In this document: piece by piece, positions 56,218 to 64,000 of the stretch | Layout: each line of letters begins with the position of its first letter | Position numbering within the stretch: position 1 is the first letter of the stretch | From: Novosphingobium sp. Fuku2-ISO-50 | GTDB lineage: Bacteria > Pseudomonadota > Alphaproteobacteria > Sphingomonadales > Sphingomonadaceae | Reading direction: 5' to 3' | Assembly (NCBI RefSeq): GCF_001519055.1 | Contig: NZ_KQ954292.1 | Location: 1-64,000 of the forward strand | DNA: 64,000 bases | Notes under the pieces: model-generated | What the model saw: the letters and a program-made list of their open reading frames with translations, nothing else | What the model was told of the DNA's origin: nothing | The model's database searches: none | Program-made: the position numbers and the translations under genes

Positions 56218-58212
56218 ATGTCCGAAATGCTTACGATCACCCTGCCCGATGGTTCGACGCGCGAAGTCGCGTGCGGCACCACCCCGGCGGAGATTGCAGC
56301 GGCAATCGGGCCGGGCCTGGCCAAGGCGGCGATCGGCGCGCGCGTCGATGGCGAACTGTATGACATCACCCGCCCGCTGACCCGCGATGCGCAGCTCTCG
56401 CTGGTGACCGCCCGCGATGAAGCCGATGCGCTCGAACTCGTGCGGCATGACTATGCCCACGTTCTGGCCGAAGCGGTGCAGGCGCTGTTTCCCGGCACGC
56501 AGATCACCTTTGGCCCGTCGACCGACGATGGCTTCTATTACGACTTCGCGCCAAAAGACCGCCCCTTCACAGAGGACGACCTGCCCGCGATCGAGGCGAA
56601 AATGCGCTCGATCATCGCAGCCGACAAGCCGTTGCGCCGCGAAGCCTGGGCCCGCGCCGACCTGATCGCGCGCTGGACGGCCAGCGGCGAAACCTTCAAG
56701 GCGCAATGGGCCGGCGAACTGCCCGAAGGCGAAGAGCTGACCGTCTATTGGTCGGGTGACGACTGGTTCGACATGTGCCGGGGCCCGCACCTCGCCTCGA
56801 CCGGCAAGCTCGATCCCCAGGCGTTCAAGCTGACGCGCGTGTCGGGCGCCTATTGGCGCGGCGATCAGGCCAATGCGATGCTCAGCCGCATCTACGGCAC
56901 CGGCTGGCTCAACAAGAAGCAGCTCGACGCGCATCTCACGCGGCTCGAAGAAGCGGCCAAGCGCGATCACCGCAAGCTGGGCGCGGAGATGGACTTGTTC
57001 CACCTTCAGGCCGAAGCCCACGGCTCGGTATTCTGGCACCCCAAGGGCTATCGCATCTGGCGCGAGCTGGAGGCCTATATGCGCCGCGCGATCGACGCCG
57101 CCGGCTATCGCGAGGTCAAGACCCCGCAAGTGATGGACGCGCGCCAGTGGGAAGCTTCGGGCCACTGGGGCAAATATCGCGAAAACATGTTCGTCATCCC
57201 CGACGAAGTGCCCAATGTCGAAGATGAAGGCCCGCTGGTCTCCGACGATGCGCAGTGGATGGCGCTCAAGCCGATGAACTGCCCGGCGCACTTGCTGATT
57301 TTCCGCCAGGGGATCAAATCGTACCGCGAACTGCCGCTGCGCCTTTACGAAAACGGCTGCTGCCACCGCAACGAGCCGCATGGCGCGCTGCACGGGCTGA
57401 TGCGCGTGCGCCAGTTTACCCAGGACGATGCGCATATCTTTTGCCGCGAAGACCAGATCGTCGACGAAGTGCGCAATTTCTGCGCGCTGGCCGACCGGAT
57501 CTACAAGGACTTTGGCTTTACGTATTCGATCAAGCTGGCGCTGCGCCCCGAAAAGCGTTTCGGCAGCGAAGCAATGTGGGATCAGGCCGAAGACGAATTG
57601 CGCAATGCGGTCGCTGCGGCAGGCCTCGCCACGCCCGAATACGGCTGGGAAGAACTGCCCGGCGAAGGCGCGTTCTATGCGCCAAAGCTCGAATGGCACC
57701 TGACCGACGCGATCGGCCGCACCTGGCAGGTCGGCACGATTCAATCCGACCGCGTCCTGCCCGAACGGCTCGATGCGAGCTATATCGGCGAAGACGGCGA
57801 ACGCCATCGCCCGGTCATGCTGCACCGCGCGATCTTCGGCAGCTACGAACGCTTCATCGGCATCCTGATCGAACATTTCGCCGGTCGTCTGCCGACCTGG
57901 CTCGCCCCGGTGCAGGCGGTGGTGGCCACGATCGTCTCCGACGCCGACGCCTATGCCCATGAAGCGGTCGCCGCGCTGACCGCCGCCGGAATCCGCGTCG
58001 AGACCGATACGCGCAACGAAAAGATCAACTACAAAGTGCGCGAACACTCGCTGCAAAAGGTGCCCTTCCTGCTGGTGGTGGGCAAGCGCGAGGCCGAGGA
58101 AGGCACCGTTGCCATTCGCCGCCTTGGCGACCAGCAACAGAAAGTCGTGCCGCTGGCCGAAGCGATCGCCTTGCTCAAGGCCGAAGCGACGGCACCGGAT
58201 CTGCGCCCCTGA
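56218..58212 (+). CDS. thrS: Threonyl-tRNA synthetase
   Basis: This 664-residue class II synthetase has the TGS domain ([23 protein letters not shown]), and the editing domain with [19 protein letters not shown] and [11 protein letters not shown]. The catalytic core follows with motif 2 [29 protein letters not shown] and motif 3 [21 protein letters not shown]. The anticodon-binding domain ends the protein ([33 protein letters not shown]). Full length. No T-box or leader structure is seen, as expected in this group. Confidence 0.97.
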   Translation: MSEMLTITLPDGSTREVACGTTPAEIAAAIGPGLAKAAIGARVDGELYDITRPLTRDAQLSLVTARDEADALELVRHDYAHVLAEAVQALFPGTQITFGPSTDDGFYYDFAPKDRPFTEDDLPAIEAKMRSIIAADKPLRREAWARADLIARWTASGETFKAQWAGELPEGEELTVYWSGDDWFDMCRGPHLASTGKLDPQAFKLTRVSGAYWRGDQANAMLSRIYGTGWLNKKQLDAHLTRLEEAAKRDHRKLGAEMDLFHLQAEAHGSVFWHPKGYRIWRELEAYMRRAIDAAGYREVKTPQVMDARQWEASGHWGKYRENMFVIPDEVPNVEDEGPLVSDDAQWMALKPMNCPAHLLIFRQGIKSYRELPLRLYENGCCHRNEPHGALHGLMRVRQFTQDDAHIFCREDQIVDEVRNFCALADRIYKDFGFTYSIKLALRPEKRFGSEAMWDQAEDELRNAVAAAGLATPEYGWEELPGEGAFYAPKLEWHLTDAIGRTWQVGTIQSDRVLPERLDASYIGEDGERHRPVMLHRAIFGSYERFIGILIEHFAGRLPTWLAPVQAVVATIVSDADAYAHEAVAALTAAGIRVETDTRNEKINYKVREHSLQKVPFLLVVGKREAEEGTVAIRRLGDQQQKVVPLAEAIALLKAEATAPDLRP

Positions 58213-58213
58213 C

Positions 58214-58299
58214 AGGCGGGACCGGCCCGCTCCCCCACCCGACCGCCCTGTGGAAGCACACTCTGGGCGGTCGGGTGGGGGAGCGGGCCGGTCCCGCCT
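58214..58299. repeat. GC-rich hairpin repeat, family A copy 3
   Basis: The arm from 58214 (AGGCGGGACCGGCCCGCTCC...) is matched exactly by the arm ending at 58299, leaving a loop of about 15 bases after GACCGCCC/GGGCGGTC. It begins two bases after the thrS stop, so it should form at the thrS mRNA end. Paired changes in both arms relative to the other two copies (GGACC/GGTCC for GCACC/GGTGC) keep the stem intact. Confidence 0.87.
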
Positions 58300-58393
58300 T
58301 CAAAATTCGCCCTTTCGCGAATTTTGAAAAAAGCCGCGTAACGCAGTCTTAAACCGACCGGGGTCATAAGCGTTTCCACTTAGGGGCAACCGT

Positions 58394-59365
58394 GTGGATT
58401 CGCGCATGACAATGCAATTTCGCTTTCTGCCGACAGATGGACTGGTCGACGGAGACATCAGCGACGAAGCGATTCTTGCGCTGCGGCGGCAGATCTGGCC
58501 CGACGGTCTGGTCGATGCGGCCGAAGTCGAGGAAATCCTTGCGATCAACGAGGATGTGCGCCGGCCGAGCGCGGCGTGGATTGCCTTTTTTGTCGAAGCG
58601 GTGACCGAATTTCTGCACGCGACGAGCCACCCGCGCGGAACCTTGTCCGAAGCGCAGGCGGACTGGCTCATTCTGCGCATGGATCGCGACGGGCGGCTCG
58701 ATTCGCCCGCCAAGCTCGAACTGCTGGTCCATCTGCTCGAAAAGATGGACGCCACCCCCGACCGCATGAAGGCCTATATTCTCGTGCAGATCGAACGCGC
58801 GGTGGTGTTTGGCGCAGGGCCGACACGCGGCGGCGATTGGGCGCCCGCAGCCGGCGAGATCAGCGCGGAGGAATGCGCCTTGCTGCGCCGGGTGATCTTT
58901 GCACCCGGCGGCTTTGGCCCTGCACGGGTCAGCGCCGAAGAAGCGGAAATGCTGTTTCGCATCAAGGACGCAACGCTTGACGGCGACAATGCGCCCGAGT
59001 GGAAAACGCTGTTTGTGCAGGGCATCGCCAATTATCTGCAAGGCTGGCAGGGCCTGGCCCTGCCGACCGCCGAGCAGGAACTGGCGCACGAACGCTTTCT
59101 GGCGGCGCGCGATCCGGGGATTGGCGGATTTTTGGGCTCCATGGTCCGCACCAGCCCCAACGGCCTGCTGTCGGCAGTGCGCGGCGGCGGGTTTGGCCGT
59201 CGCCAACCCGCGCGCGACATCGTGGCCGAAGAACGCGCCGATTACGCGGTGACCCCCGTTGAAAAACAATGGCTTGATTCCCGGATCGAAGCCGATGGCA
59301 AACTCGATCCGCTGGAACAGGCGCTGCTCGCCTTTTTGCAGGAAGAGCGCGAGGCGAAAGGTTGA
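58394..59365 (+). CDS. Unassigned acidic protein with EF-hand-like motifs
   Basis: This 323-residue protein starts at GTG (AGGGG Shine-Dalgarno seven bases upstream). It has no signal peptide. Three or more similar segments recur: LPTDGLVDGDISDEAILALRRQIWPDGLVDAAEVEEIL, MDRDGRLDSPAKLELLVHLLEK, IEADGKLDPLEQALLAFLQEE. Each pairs a D-x-D-G-x-(I/L)-like loop with a following helix, which suggests EF-hand-type or a tellurite-resistance TerB-like arrangement. The middle (SPNGLLSAVRGGGF) is Gly-rich. Function unknown. The PilZ gene follows by six bases, so the two may work together. Confidence 0.65.
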   Translation: MDSRMTMQFRFLPTDGLVDGDISDEAILALRRQIWPDGLVDAAEVEEILAINEDVRRPSAAWIAFFVEAVTEFLHATSHPRGTLSEAQADWLILRMDRDGRLDSPAKLELLVHLLEKMDATPDRMKAYILVQIERAVVFGAGPTRGGDWAPAAGEISAEECALLRRVIFAPGGFGPARVSAEEAEMLFRIKDATLDGDNAPEWKTLFVQGIANYLQGWQGLALPTAEQELAHERFLAARDPGIGGFLGSMVRTSPNGLLSAVRGGGFGRRQPARDIVAEERADYAVTPVEKQWLDSRIEADGKLDPLEQALLAFLQEEREAKG

Positions 59366-59370
59366 TCGCG

Positions 59371-59757
59371 ATGGACCGCAAGCGCAATATCCAGCCCGCC
59401 CGCCAACAGCGCGAAGCCGCCGCGCGCACGGCCAGAGAGGCCGCCGCCGCGGAGTCGGTCGACAGCGAGCGTCGCACCCGCGCCCGCCGCGCAATGACCC
59501 CGGCCAACAGCACCGAGGCGGTGCGGCTGGTCGACCTGTCGACGCACGGGTGCTGTCTCCGCTTTGCCGCCACAACCGAATACCGGCCCGGTCAGTTTAT
59601 CCGGCTGGGCTTTTCCGGCGAACGCGAAGCCGTCCGCGCGATCGTGCGCTGGACCGAAGACATGCGCATCGGCGCGGAATTCACCTGTGGCCTGCCCGCC
59701 GACCGCATCGATGCGATCCTGTCCGAAAGCCGCTCGCCGCTGGTCGGCCTGCTCTGA
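59371..59757 (+). CDS. PilZ-domain protein (c-di-GMP binding)
   Basis: This 128-residue protein has the c-di-GMP motif R-x3-R in RRTRARRAM after an Ala/Arg-rich 30-residue lead. The second signature D-x-S-x2-G is present in VDLSTHGCCLRF. The barrel follows (GQFIRLGFSGEREAVRAIVRWTED, IGAEFTCG). PilZ proteins respond to cyclic di-GMP to alter motility, polysaccharide export or gene expression. ATG at 59371 is six bases after the stop of the unassigned gene. It converges directly with sufA. Confidence 0.85.
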   Translation: MDRKRNIQPARQQREAAARTAREAAAAESVDSERRTRARRAMTPANSTEAVRLVDLSTHGCCLRFAATTEYRPGQFIRLGFSGEREAVRAIVRWTEDMRIGAEFTCGLPADRIDAILSESRSPLVGLL

Positions 59758-60126
59758 TCAGACGGTAAAGCTTTCGCCGCAGCCGCAGGTGCCTTTGGCA
59801 TTGGGATTGGCGAAGACGAAGCCTGCCTGAAAATCGTCTTCGACCCAATCCATCGTGCTGCCGATCAGATAGAGCACCGAGGCGCCGTCGATGAACAGCG
59901 TGCCGCCCGGCGTTTCGATGCGTTCATCCATCGCGATGGCTTCGCTGACATAATCGACCGAATAGGCGAGGCCCGAACAGCCCCGGCGCGGCGTCGACAG
60001 GCGTACGCCGATCGATCCGGCGGGGGCATCGGCCATCAGCGCGGCAATGCGCCGCTGCGCCGCTTCGGTCAGCACGACAGCGGCGGGACGTTCGCGCACG
60101 GGGCGCTGTTTGGTGACGGTGACCAT
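59758..60126 (-). CDS. sufA: Iron-sulfur assembly A-type carrier protein SufA
   Basis: This 122-residue A-type carrier receives clusters from the SufBCD scaffold and delivers them to targets. The three conserved Cys are C50 in RRGCSGLAY, and C114/C116 in KGTCGCGESF. The start at 60126 gives the usual length; the longer frame reaching to 60294 is inside sufT. Last gene of the leftward suf operon, 14 bases after sufT. Confidence 0.92.
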   Translation of the reverse strand: MVTVTKQRPVRERPAAVVLTEAAQRRIAALMADAPAGSIGVRLSTPRRGCSGLAYSVDYVSEAIAMDERIETPGGTLFIDGASVLYLIGSTMDWVEDDFQAGFVFANPNAKGTCGCGESFTV

Positions 60127-60140
60127 CGGATCGCGTATCC

Positions 60141-60617
60141 TTACAACATGCCCAGTTCGAGCTTGGCTTCGTCGCTCATTTTCTGGGGATCCCACGGCGG
60201 ATCCCAGACCAGATTCACTTCGGCATCGCGCACGCCGGGCACCGCGCTGACGCGCAGTTCGACTTCGCCGGGCATCGATTCGGCAACCGGGCAATGCGGC
60301 GTGGTCAGCGTCATCGACACCACGGCATGGCCATCGCCATCGATCTCGACGCCGTAGATCAGCCCGAGGTCATAGATATTGACCGGGATTTCCGGATCAT
60401 AGATCTCGCGCAGCGCGGTGATCACGCCTTCATAGGTATCGCCGCCGGGCTCGTTCGGACCGATCCCCTGCGGCGTTTCCGCCAGAAACCCGTCGAGATA
60501 GTCGCGCTTGCGGGCGAGCTTGTCGCCCGGCGTTTCGACAACATCCTCGACAAAGGCGCGGGGCGGCGGTTCGACGCCGTCGACTTCTTCGATGGTGAAC
60601 TTGCGGTCCTCGGTCAT
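60141..60617 (-). CDS. sufT: SUF-system DUF59 protein (SufT-type)
   Basis: This 158-residue protein has a MIP18/DUF59 domain at about 60-150: VITALREIYDPEIPVNIYDLGLIYGVEI and TTPHCPVAESMPGEVELRV, with the Cys in PHCP. It assists maturation of Fe-S proteins. The N-terminal 55 residues are acidic and probably disordered. It overlaps the sufS stop by four bases, within the suf operon. Confidence 0.92.
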   Translation of the reverse strand: MTEDRKFTIEEVDGVEPPPRAFVEDVVETPGDKLARKRDYLDGFLAETPQGIGPNEPGGDTYEGVITALREIYDPEIPVNIYDLGLIYGVEIDGDGHAVVSMTLTTPHCPVAESMPGEVELRVSAVPGVRDAEVNLVWDPPWDPQKMSDEAKLELGML

Positions 60618-61810
60618 GCGAAAATCCTCAAGGTGCGCTCGATCCCGCGCACCAGCGCGGCGATATCGGTTTCGTCATTGTACAGGCCAAAGCTCGCCCG
60701 CGCGGTCGCGGGCACGCCCAGTGCCGCCATCAGCGGCTGTGCGCAATGGTGTCCGGCACGGATGGCGACGTTTTCCTCGTCGAGGATCGTGCCGAGATCA
60801 TGGGGATGGACGCTTTCGAGCGCAAAGCTGACGATCCCGGCGCTATCGTCGGGGCCGAACAGGCGCACGGCGTTGATCCGGCCCAGCGCCTCTCGTGCCT
60901 TCGTCACCAGCATGGTCTCGTGCGCGTGGATGGCGTCGAGACCTTTGCCACGCACAAAGCGCGCGGCGGCGGCAAAGCCGATCGCCTCGGCAATCGCCGG
61001 CGTGCCCGCTTCGAAGCGTTGCGGCGCGGGGGCCCAGGTCGTTTCGGCAAATGTCACGCGGTCGATCATCGATCCGCCGCCCTGCCACGGGGGCATGGCA
61101 TCGAGCAGATCGGCCTTTGCCCACAACGCGCCGATTCCGGTCGGGCCATAGAGCTTGTGCGCGGAAAAGGCATAGAAATCACAGCCCAAAGCCGCGACAT
61201 CGACCGGCACGCGCGCCACCGCCTGACATCCGTCGATCAGGATGCGCGCGCCGACGCCATGCGCCAGCCGGACCGCACGCGCGACATCAAGCACCCCGCC
61301 CAGCACATTCGAGACATGGGCAAAGGCGACCAGCTTGTGCGCCGGGGTCAGCATCGCTTCGGCCGCATCGAGATCGATCCGCCCGTCGTCGGTCAGCGGG
61401 CAGACATCGATGACGATCCCGGTGCGTTCGCGGATCAATTGCCACGGCACGATGTTGGAATGATGTTCGAGCAGCGACAGCAACACGCGATCGCCGGGGC
61501 GAAGATTGGCCACGCCCCAGCTTTGCGCGACCAGATTGATCGCCTCGGTCGCGCCGCGCGTAAACACGATCTCGTGCTCGGCCCCGCCGATCAGGTCGGC
61601 GACATCGCGCCGCGCCGCTTCATAGGCGAACGTCATCTCCGCCGAGCGCGCATAGAGCCCGCGATGGACCGTGGCATAATCCGGCCCCAGCGCGCGCGCG
61701 ACCGCGTCGATCACCACATTGGGCTTTTGCGCCGTCGCCGCGCTGTCGAGATAGTGCCAGCGCGCACCGTCACGCGTGAGCAGGCCGGGAAAGGCGTCGG
61801 GGGCGTTCAC
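60614..61810 (-). CDS. sufS: Cysteine desulfurase SufS
   Basis: This 398-residue PLP enzyme takes sulfur from cysteine. The Schiff-base lysine is K219 in FYAFSAHKLYGPTG, and the persulfide Cys is C356 in AIRAGHHCAQPLM. LDSAATAQKP and TRGATEAINLVA at the start are family marks. Type II (SufS) rather than IscS by the shorter loop and the final motif. Overlaps both sufD (upstream) and sufT (downstream) by four bases. Confidence 0.95.
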   Translation of the reverse strand: MNAPDAFPGLLTRDGARWHYLDSAATAQKPNVVIDAVARALGPDYATVHRGLYARSAEMTFAYEAARRDVADLIGGAEHEIVFTRGATEAINLVAQSWGVANLRPGDRVLLSLLEHHSNIVPWQLIRERTGIVIDVCPLTDDGRIDLDAAEAMLTPAHKLVAFAHVSNVLGGVLDVARAVRLAHGVGARILIDGCQAVARVPVDVAALGCDFYAFSAHKLYGPTGIGALWAKADLLDAMPPWQGGGSMIDRVTFAETTWAPAPQRFEAGTPAIAEAIGFAAAARFVRGKGLDAIHAHETMLVTKAREALGRINAVRLFGPDDSAGIVSFALESVHPHDLGTILDEENVAIRAGHHCAQPLMAALGVPATARASFGLYNDETDIAALVRGIERTLRIFA

Positions 61811-62532
61811 AACACAGTCTCCAGCGCGGCCACCGCCGCTGCGGTCAGCCGCTCCTCATCGGCGGCCCCGACGAAAGCCTCTGCCAGAAACGCCTGAAGC
61901 ATCAGCGCCTTGGCCGAAATCGGCGGAATCCCGCGGCTGGCGAGATAGAACAAGGCATTGGCATCGAGTTCGCCGATCGCGCAGCCGTGCGCGCATTTGA
62001 CATCGTCGGCAAAGATTTCCAGCTCCGGCCGGGCATTGGCCGTGGCCGTGCGGTCGAGCAGCATGGCGCGGATCGACTGTTCGCCATCGGTGCCGACCGC
62101 GCCGCGATCCACGACCACACGGCCCAGATAGTTGCCTGTCGCCTGCCCCGCGAGCACCTGCCGCACGACCTGGCGCGAAACGGCGTCGGGCTCGGCATGG
62201 ATCACTTCGGTCACGATCTCGACCGTCTGCTCGCCGCCCGCGATTTGCGCCGCGCCGAGGTGAAACCGGCTGCCGCGCGCCAGAGTCACGCGCAAGGCGA
62301 CGCGGCCATAGCCTTTCGCGGCGTTGAGGACGTGAAACGCAAACTGCGCGCCTTCGCCCAGCGTGATCGCGATGTCGTGAACCGCCGCGCCGTCAATGAC
62401 GAGCGTGCGCGTGCCCTGCTCGCCCGGCGCCAGCACGATCGTTTCGGGCGCGACCGGCCAAACGCTTTCGAGCGCGGCGAGGTCGGCATAGCGCCAGGCC
62501 TCGTCATGCCGGGTGGGAAGCAGCGCGGTCAT
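61807..62532 (-). CDS. sufD: Fe-S cluster assembly protein SufD
   Basis: This 241-residue SufD is short (E. coli SufD is 423), like other alphaproteobacterial forms. It has the beta-helix core FHVLNAAKGYGRVALRVTLARGSRF and the C-terminal FADDVKCAHGCAIGELDANALFYLASRGI, with the conserved Cys/His. It forms the SufBC2D scaffold with SufC and with SufB, which should lie beyond the right end of the window. Overlaps sufC by four bases. Confidence 0.93.
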   Translation of the reverse strand: MTALLPTRHDEAWRYADLAALESVWPVAPETIVLAPGEQGTRTLVIDGAAVHDIAITLGEGAQFAFHVLNAAKGYGRVALRVTLARGSRFHLGAAQIAGGEQTVEIVTEVIHAEPDAVSRQVVRQVLAGQATGNYLGRVVVDRGAVGTDGEQSIRAMLLDRTATANARPELEIFADDVKCAHGCAIGELDANALFYLASRGIPPISAKALMLQAFLAEAFVGAADEERLTAAAVAALETVL

Positions 62533-63278
62533 GCGACGAGTGCCTCGTAACCCTGCTCTTCGAGTTCGAGCGCCAGCTCGGGCCCGCCGGAGCGCACGAT
62601 GCGCCCGCCCGCCAGAACATGAACGAAATCGGGTTTCACATAATCGAGCAGGCGCTGATAATGCGTGATCAGCAAGACCGCCTTGTCGGGGCGGCGCATG
62701 ATCGCATTGATCCCTTCGCCGCAGACTTTCAGCGCGTCGATGTCGAGCCCCGAATCGGTCTCGTCGAGAATGGCCAGTTTCGGGTCGAGAATGCCCATCT
62801 GCACCATTTCCGCGCGCTTCTTTTCGCCGCCGGAAAAGCCGACATTGACCGGGCGCTTCAACATGTCGGGATCGAGTTTCAGCAAGGCCGCCTTTTCGCG
62901 CGCCAGCTTCAGGAACGCGCCGCCCGACAGCGGCTCTTCCCCGCGCGACTTGCGCTGCGCATTGAGCGCCTCACGCAGGAATTGCACCATCGACACGCCG
63001 GGAATTTCGACCGGGTACTGAAACCCGAGGAAAAGCCCCGCCGCCGCGCGCTCGTGCGGCGCCATCGCCAATAGATCCCGGCCATCGAGCGTCGCGCTGC
63101 CACCGGTTACGTCATAGCCCGGGCGACCGCCCAAGGTATAAGCCAGCGTCGACTTGCCCGCGCCGTTGGGGCCCATGATGGCATGGATTTCGCCCGCGTT
63201 GATCGACAGCGACAAGCCTTTGAGAATCGGTTTGCCCGCAACTTCGTTGGCAAGATCGGTAATGGTCAGCAGCGACAT
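62529..63278 (-). CDS. sufC: Fe-S assembly ATPase SufC
   Basis: This 249-residue ABC-type ATPase has Walker A GPNGAGKST at 36-44, the signature NVGFSGGEKKRAEM, Walker B LAILDETDSGLD and LLITHYQRLL. SufC powers the SufBCD scaffold. ATG at 63278 gives normal size. Upstream comes a repeat-rich gap of 240 bases and a DUF559 gene, a break in an otherwise tightly overlapping operon. Confidence 0.95.
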   Translation of the reverse strand: MSLLTITDLANEVAGKPILKGLSLSINAGEIHAIMGPNGAGKSTLAYTLGGRPGYDVTGGSATLDGRDLLAMAPHERAAAGLFLGFQYPVEIPGVSMVQFLREALNAQRKSRGEEPLSGGAFLKLAREKAALLKLDPDMLKRPVNVGFSGGEKKRAEMVQMGILDPKLAILDETDSGLDIDALKVCGEGINAIMRRPDKAVLLITHYQRLLDYVKPDFVHVLAGGRIVRSGGPELALELEEQGYEALVA

Positions 63279-63341
63279 GTCAGACTGTGTTCCGTGTGAA
63301 AGAGTGGGTGCCGAGCAGCTTCTGCGCCTCGCCGTCATAAA

Positions 63342-63377
63342 GCCCCTCCCCTTCAGGGGAGGGGTTGGGGTGGGGCC
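63342..63377. repeat. Family B palindromic repeat, copy 1 (inverted)
   Basis: CCCCTCCCCTTCAGGGGAGGGG plus the flank TTGGGGTGGGGCC is the reverse complement of copies 2 and 3, differing only at a couple of bases in the flank. It lies 64 bases upstream of sufC. Confidence 0.85.
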
Positions 63378-63459
63378 TCGCCCAACGCTCCGACGCTTGC
63401 CAAAACGTGCCCAGGTTGAATGCTCGGCCATGCAATCGCCCAGTGGGGCGCAGCCTATA

Positions 63460-63495
63460 GGCCCCACCCCCGGCCCCTCCCCTGAAGGGGAGGGG
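63460..63495. repeat. Family B palindromic repeat, copy 2
   Basis: GGCCCCACCCCCGGCCCCTCC and then CCTGAAGGGGAGGGG: a flank plus a near-perfect palindrome. With copy 1 it forms a larger inverted pair around about 80 bases in the sufC to DUF559 gap. Confidence 0.85.
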
Positions 63496-63518
63496 GGATG
63501 GTTGCGATGCGGGCATGA

Positions 63519-63980
63519 TCATTCTTCACGCCCTTCGGCCACGGCCCAGCGATCCGGCGCCTGTCGCAGAGCCGCAAGGACAGATCGCTGAACCCCGTCC
63601 AGATTGTCCATGACATCCCGGTTGGTCACCCGCAGGACGGTGAACCCATAGCCCGCCAAGGCGTGATCCCGCTGCCGGTCCTGTTCGGCGTCGTGCGTCT
63701 CGCCATCGACTTCGACAATCAGCGCCTTTTGCGGGCACAGGAAATCGGCGATGTAGGGGCCGATCACTGCCTGGCGGCGGAACTTGTGGCCTTCGATCTG
63801 GCCGTTCGACAGCGCGCGCCACAGGCGTTTTTCCGGTTCGGTGGGGTTGCGGCGCATGTCCGCCGCCCGGCTGTTCAATTCAGCGAGGAATATAGCCGAG
63901 AGGCCCCACCCCCGGCCCCTCCCCTGAAGGGGAGGGGAGTTCAGGCGTTGGGCGTCTTGTTGGGAGGTCAGGTTAGCCAA
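63519..63980 (-). CDS. DUF559 endonuclease-like protein
   Basis: This protein of about 153 residues belongs to DUF559, a Vsr-like PD-(D/E)XK group. The core runs from MRRNPTEPEKRLWRALSNGQ through GHKFRRQAVIGPYIADFLCPQKALIVEVDGETH (D-x-L...E-V-D core) to ERD-like DHALAGYGFTVLRVTNRDVM. TTG at 63980 follows a GGAGG site; ATG at 63857 would give a 112-residue protein closer to usual length and would exclude an N-terminal stretch (SPPLQGRGRGWGL) encoded by a family B repeat. Function is unknown. It is placed between sufC and the expected sufB. Confidence 0.75.
   Translation of the reverse strand: MANLTSQQDAQRLNSPPLQGRGRGWGLSAIFLAELNSRAADMRRNPTEPEKRLWRALSNGQIEGHKFRRQAVIGPYIADFLCPQKALIVEVDGETHDAEQDRQRDHALAGYGFTVLRVTNRDVMDNLDGVQRSVLAALRQAPDRWAVAEGREE
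63902..63937. repeat. Family B palindromic repeat, copy 3
   Basis: Same sequence and orientation as copy 2, apart from its flanks; it is read as codons for SPPLQGRGRGWGL if the long DUF559 start is used. Confidence 0.85.
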
Positions 63981-64000
63981 CGCTTCCCTCCAGGCTGATG

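Noticed and set aside
56059..58137. 692-codon minus-strand frame opposite thrS
   Set aside because: thrS is unmistakable on the plus strand; this frame is its shadow.

Overview
The window is high-GC DNA with alphaproteobacterial gene content, most probably from the Sphingomonadales (a Novosphingobium/Sphingobium-like genome). Grounds: a large NAD-type glutamate dehydrogenase, the linked SUF operon order sufC-D-S-T-A, rplM-rpsI, the Slam/TbpB-like pair, a CYP153-like P450 and dense GC-rich hairpin repeats. The assignment is inference from gene content, without a database search.

Two compartments are visible. Positions 1 to about 17,701 are the right-hand part of an integrated plasmid-like or ICE-like element. 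Its backbone is a RepC-like replication initiator, ParA, a ribbon-helix-helix partner, a large ParB-family protein, an ArdC antirestriction protein and a 1405-residue methyltransferase/Strawberry-notch helicase fusion. An MqsR/MqsA toxin-antitoxin pair with a readable operator sits within the backbone. A cargo block at 9.6-14.7 kb carries a Gabija-type pair (OLD/TOPRIM nuclease plus UvrD-like helicase) and, facing it, an unassigned wHTH plus PD-(D/E)XK nuclease gene. The element ends at 17,653-17,701, where only the 3' part of a tRNA-Val-like gene is present, followed by what looks like the displaced tRNA terminator. The intact tRNA, and probably the integrase, should lie to the left of the window.

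From 17.8 kb the content is chromosomal. 17.8-21.0 kb: a Slam (DUF560) outer-membrane translocator and its likely substrate, which combines a Pro-Thr repeat stalk, a TbpB-like barrel and a C-terminal S74 autoprocessing domain. 21.2-25.1 kb: a DUF6065-like/JmjC-cupin fusion, a PMT-family glycosyltransferase, a universal stress protein and a DUF3775 protein. 25.1-28.0 kb: ChrA, a MerC-domain protein and heme A synthase. 28.2-29.2 kb: rplM-rpsI. 29.6-32.9 kb: divergent TonB receptor and siderophore-interacting protein with a Zur-like box and a pair of GATATATC palindromes between them. 33.0-39.6 kb: gamma-glutamyltransferase, a LytS/LytTR two-component pair, nadC, RNase T2, tadA, rpmB. 39.7-46.9 kb: phytase-like esterase, CYP153-like P450, NatAB-like ABC exporter, queG and a ferredoxin-reductase-like flavoprotein. 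47.2-56.1 kb: NAD-glutamate dehydrogenase, a hydrolase/TPR/luciferase-like set and a GT39-like membrane protein. 56.2-59.8 kb: thrS, an unassigned protein and a PilZ protein. 59.8-64.0 kb: sufA-T-S-D-C plus a DUF559 endonuclease-like gene; sufB would lie just beyond the right edge.

The most promising material for new biology is the element's defence cargo (Gabija-like pair plus the unassigned nuclease), the Slam-exported S74-bearing surface protein, and two metal-responsive regulatory sites that can be read directly. Recurrent GC-rich inverted repeats and short in-frame tandem duplications in membrane proteins run through the chromosomal part.
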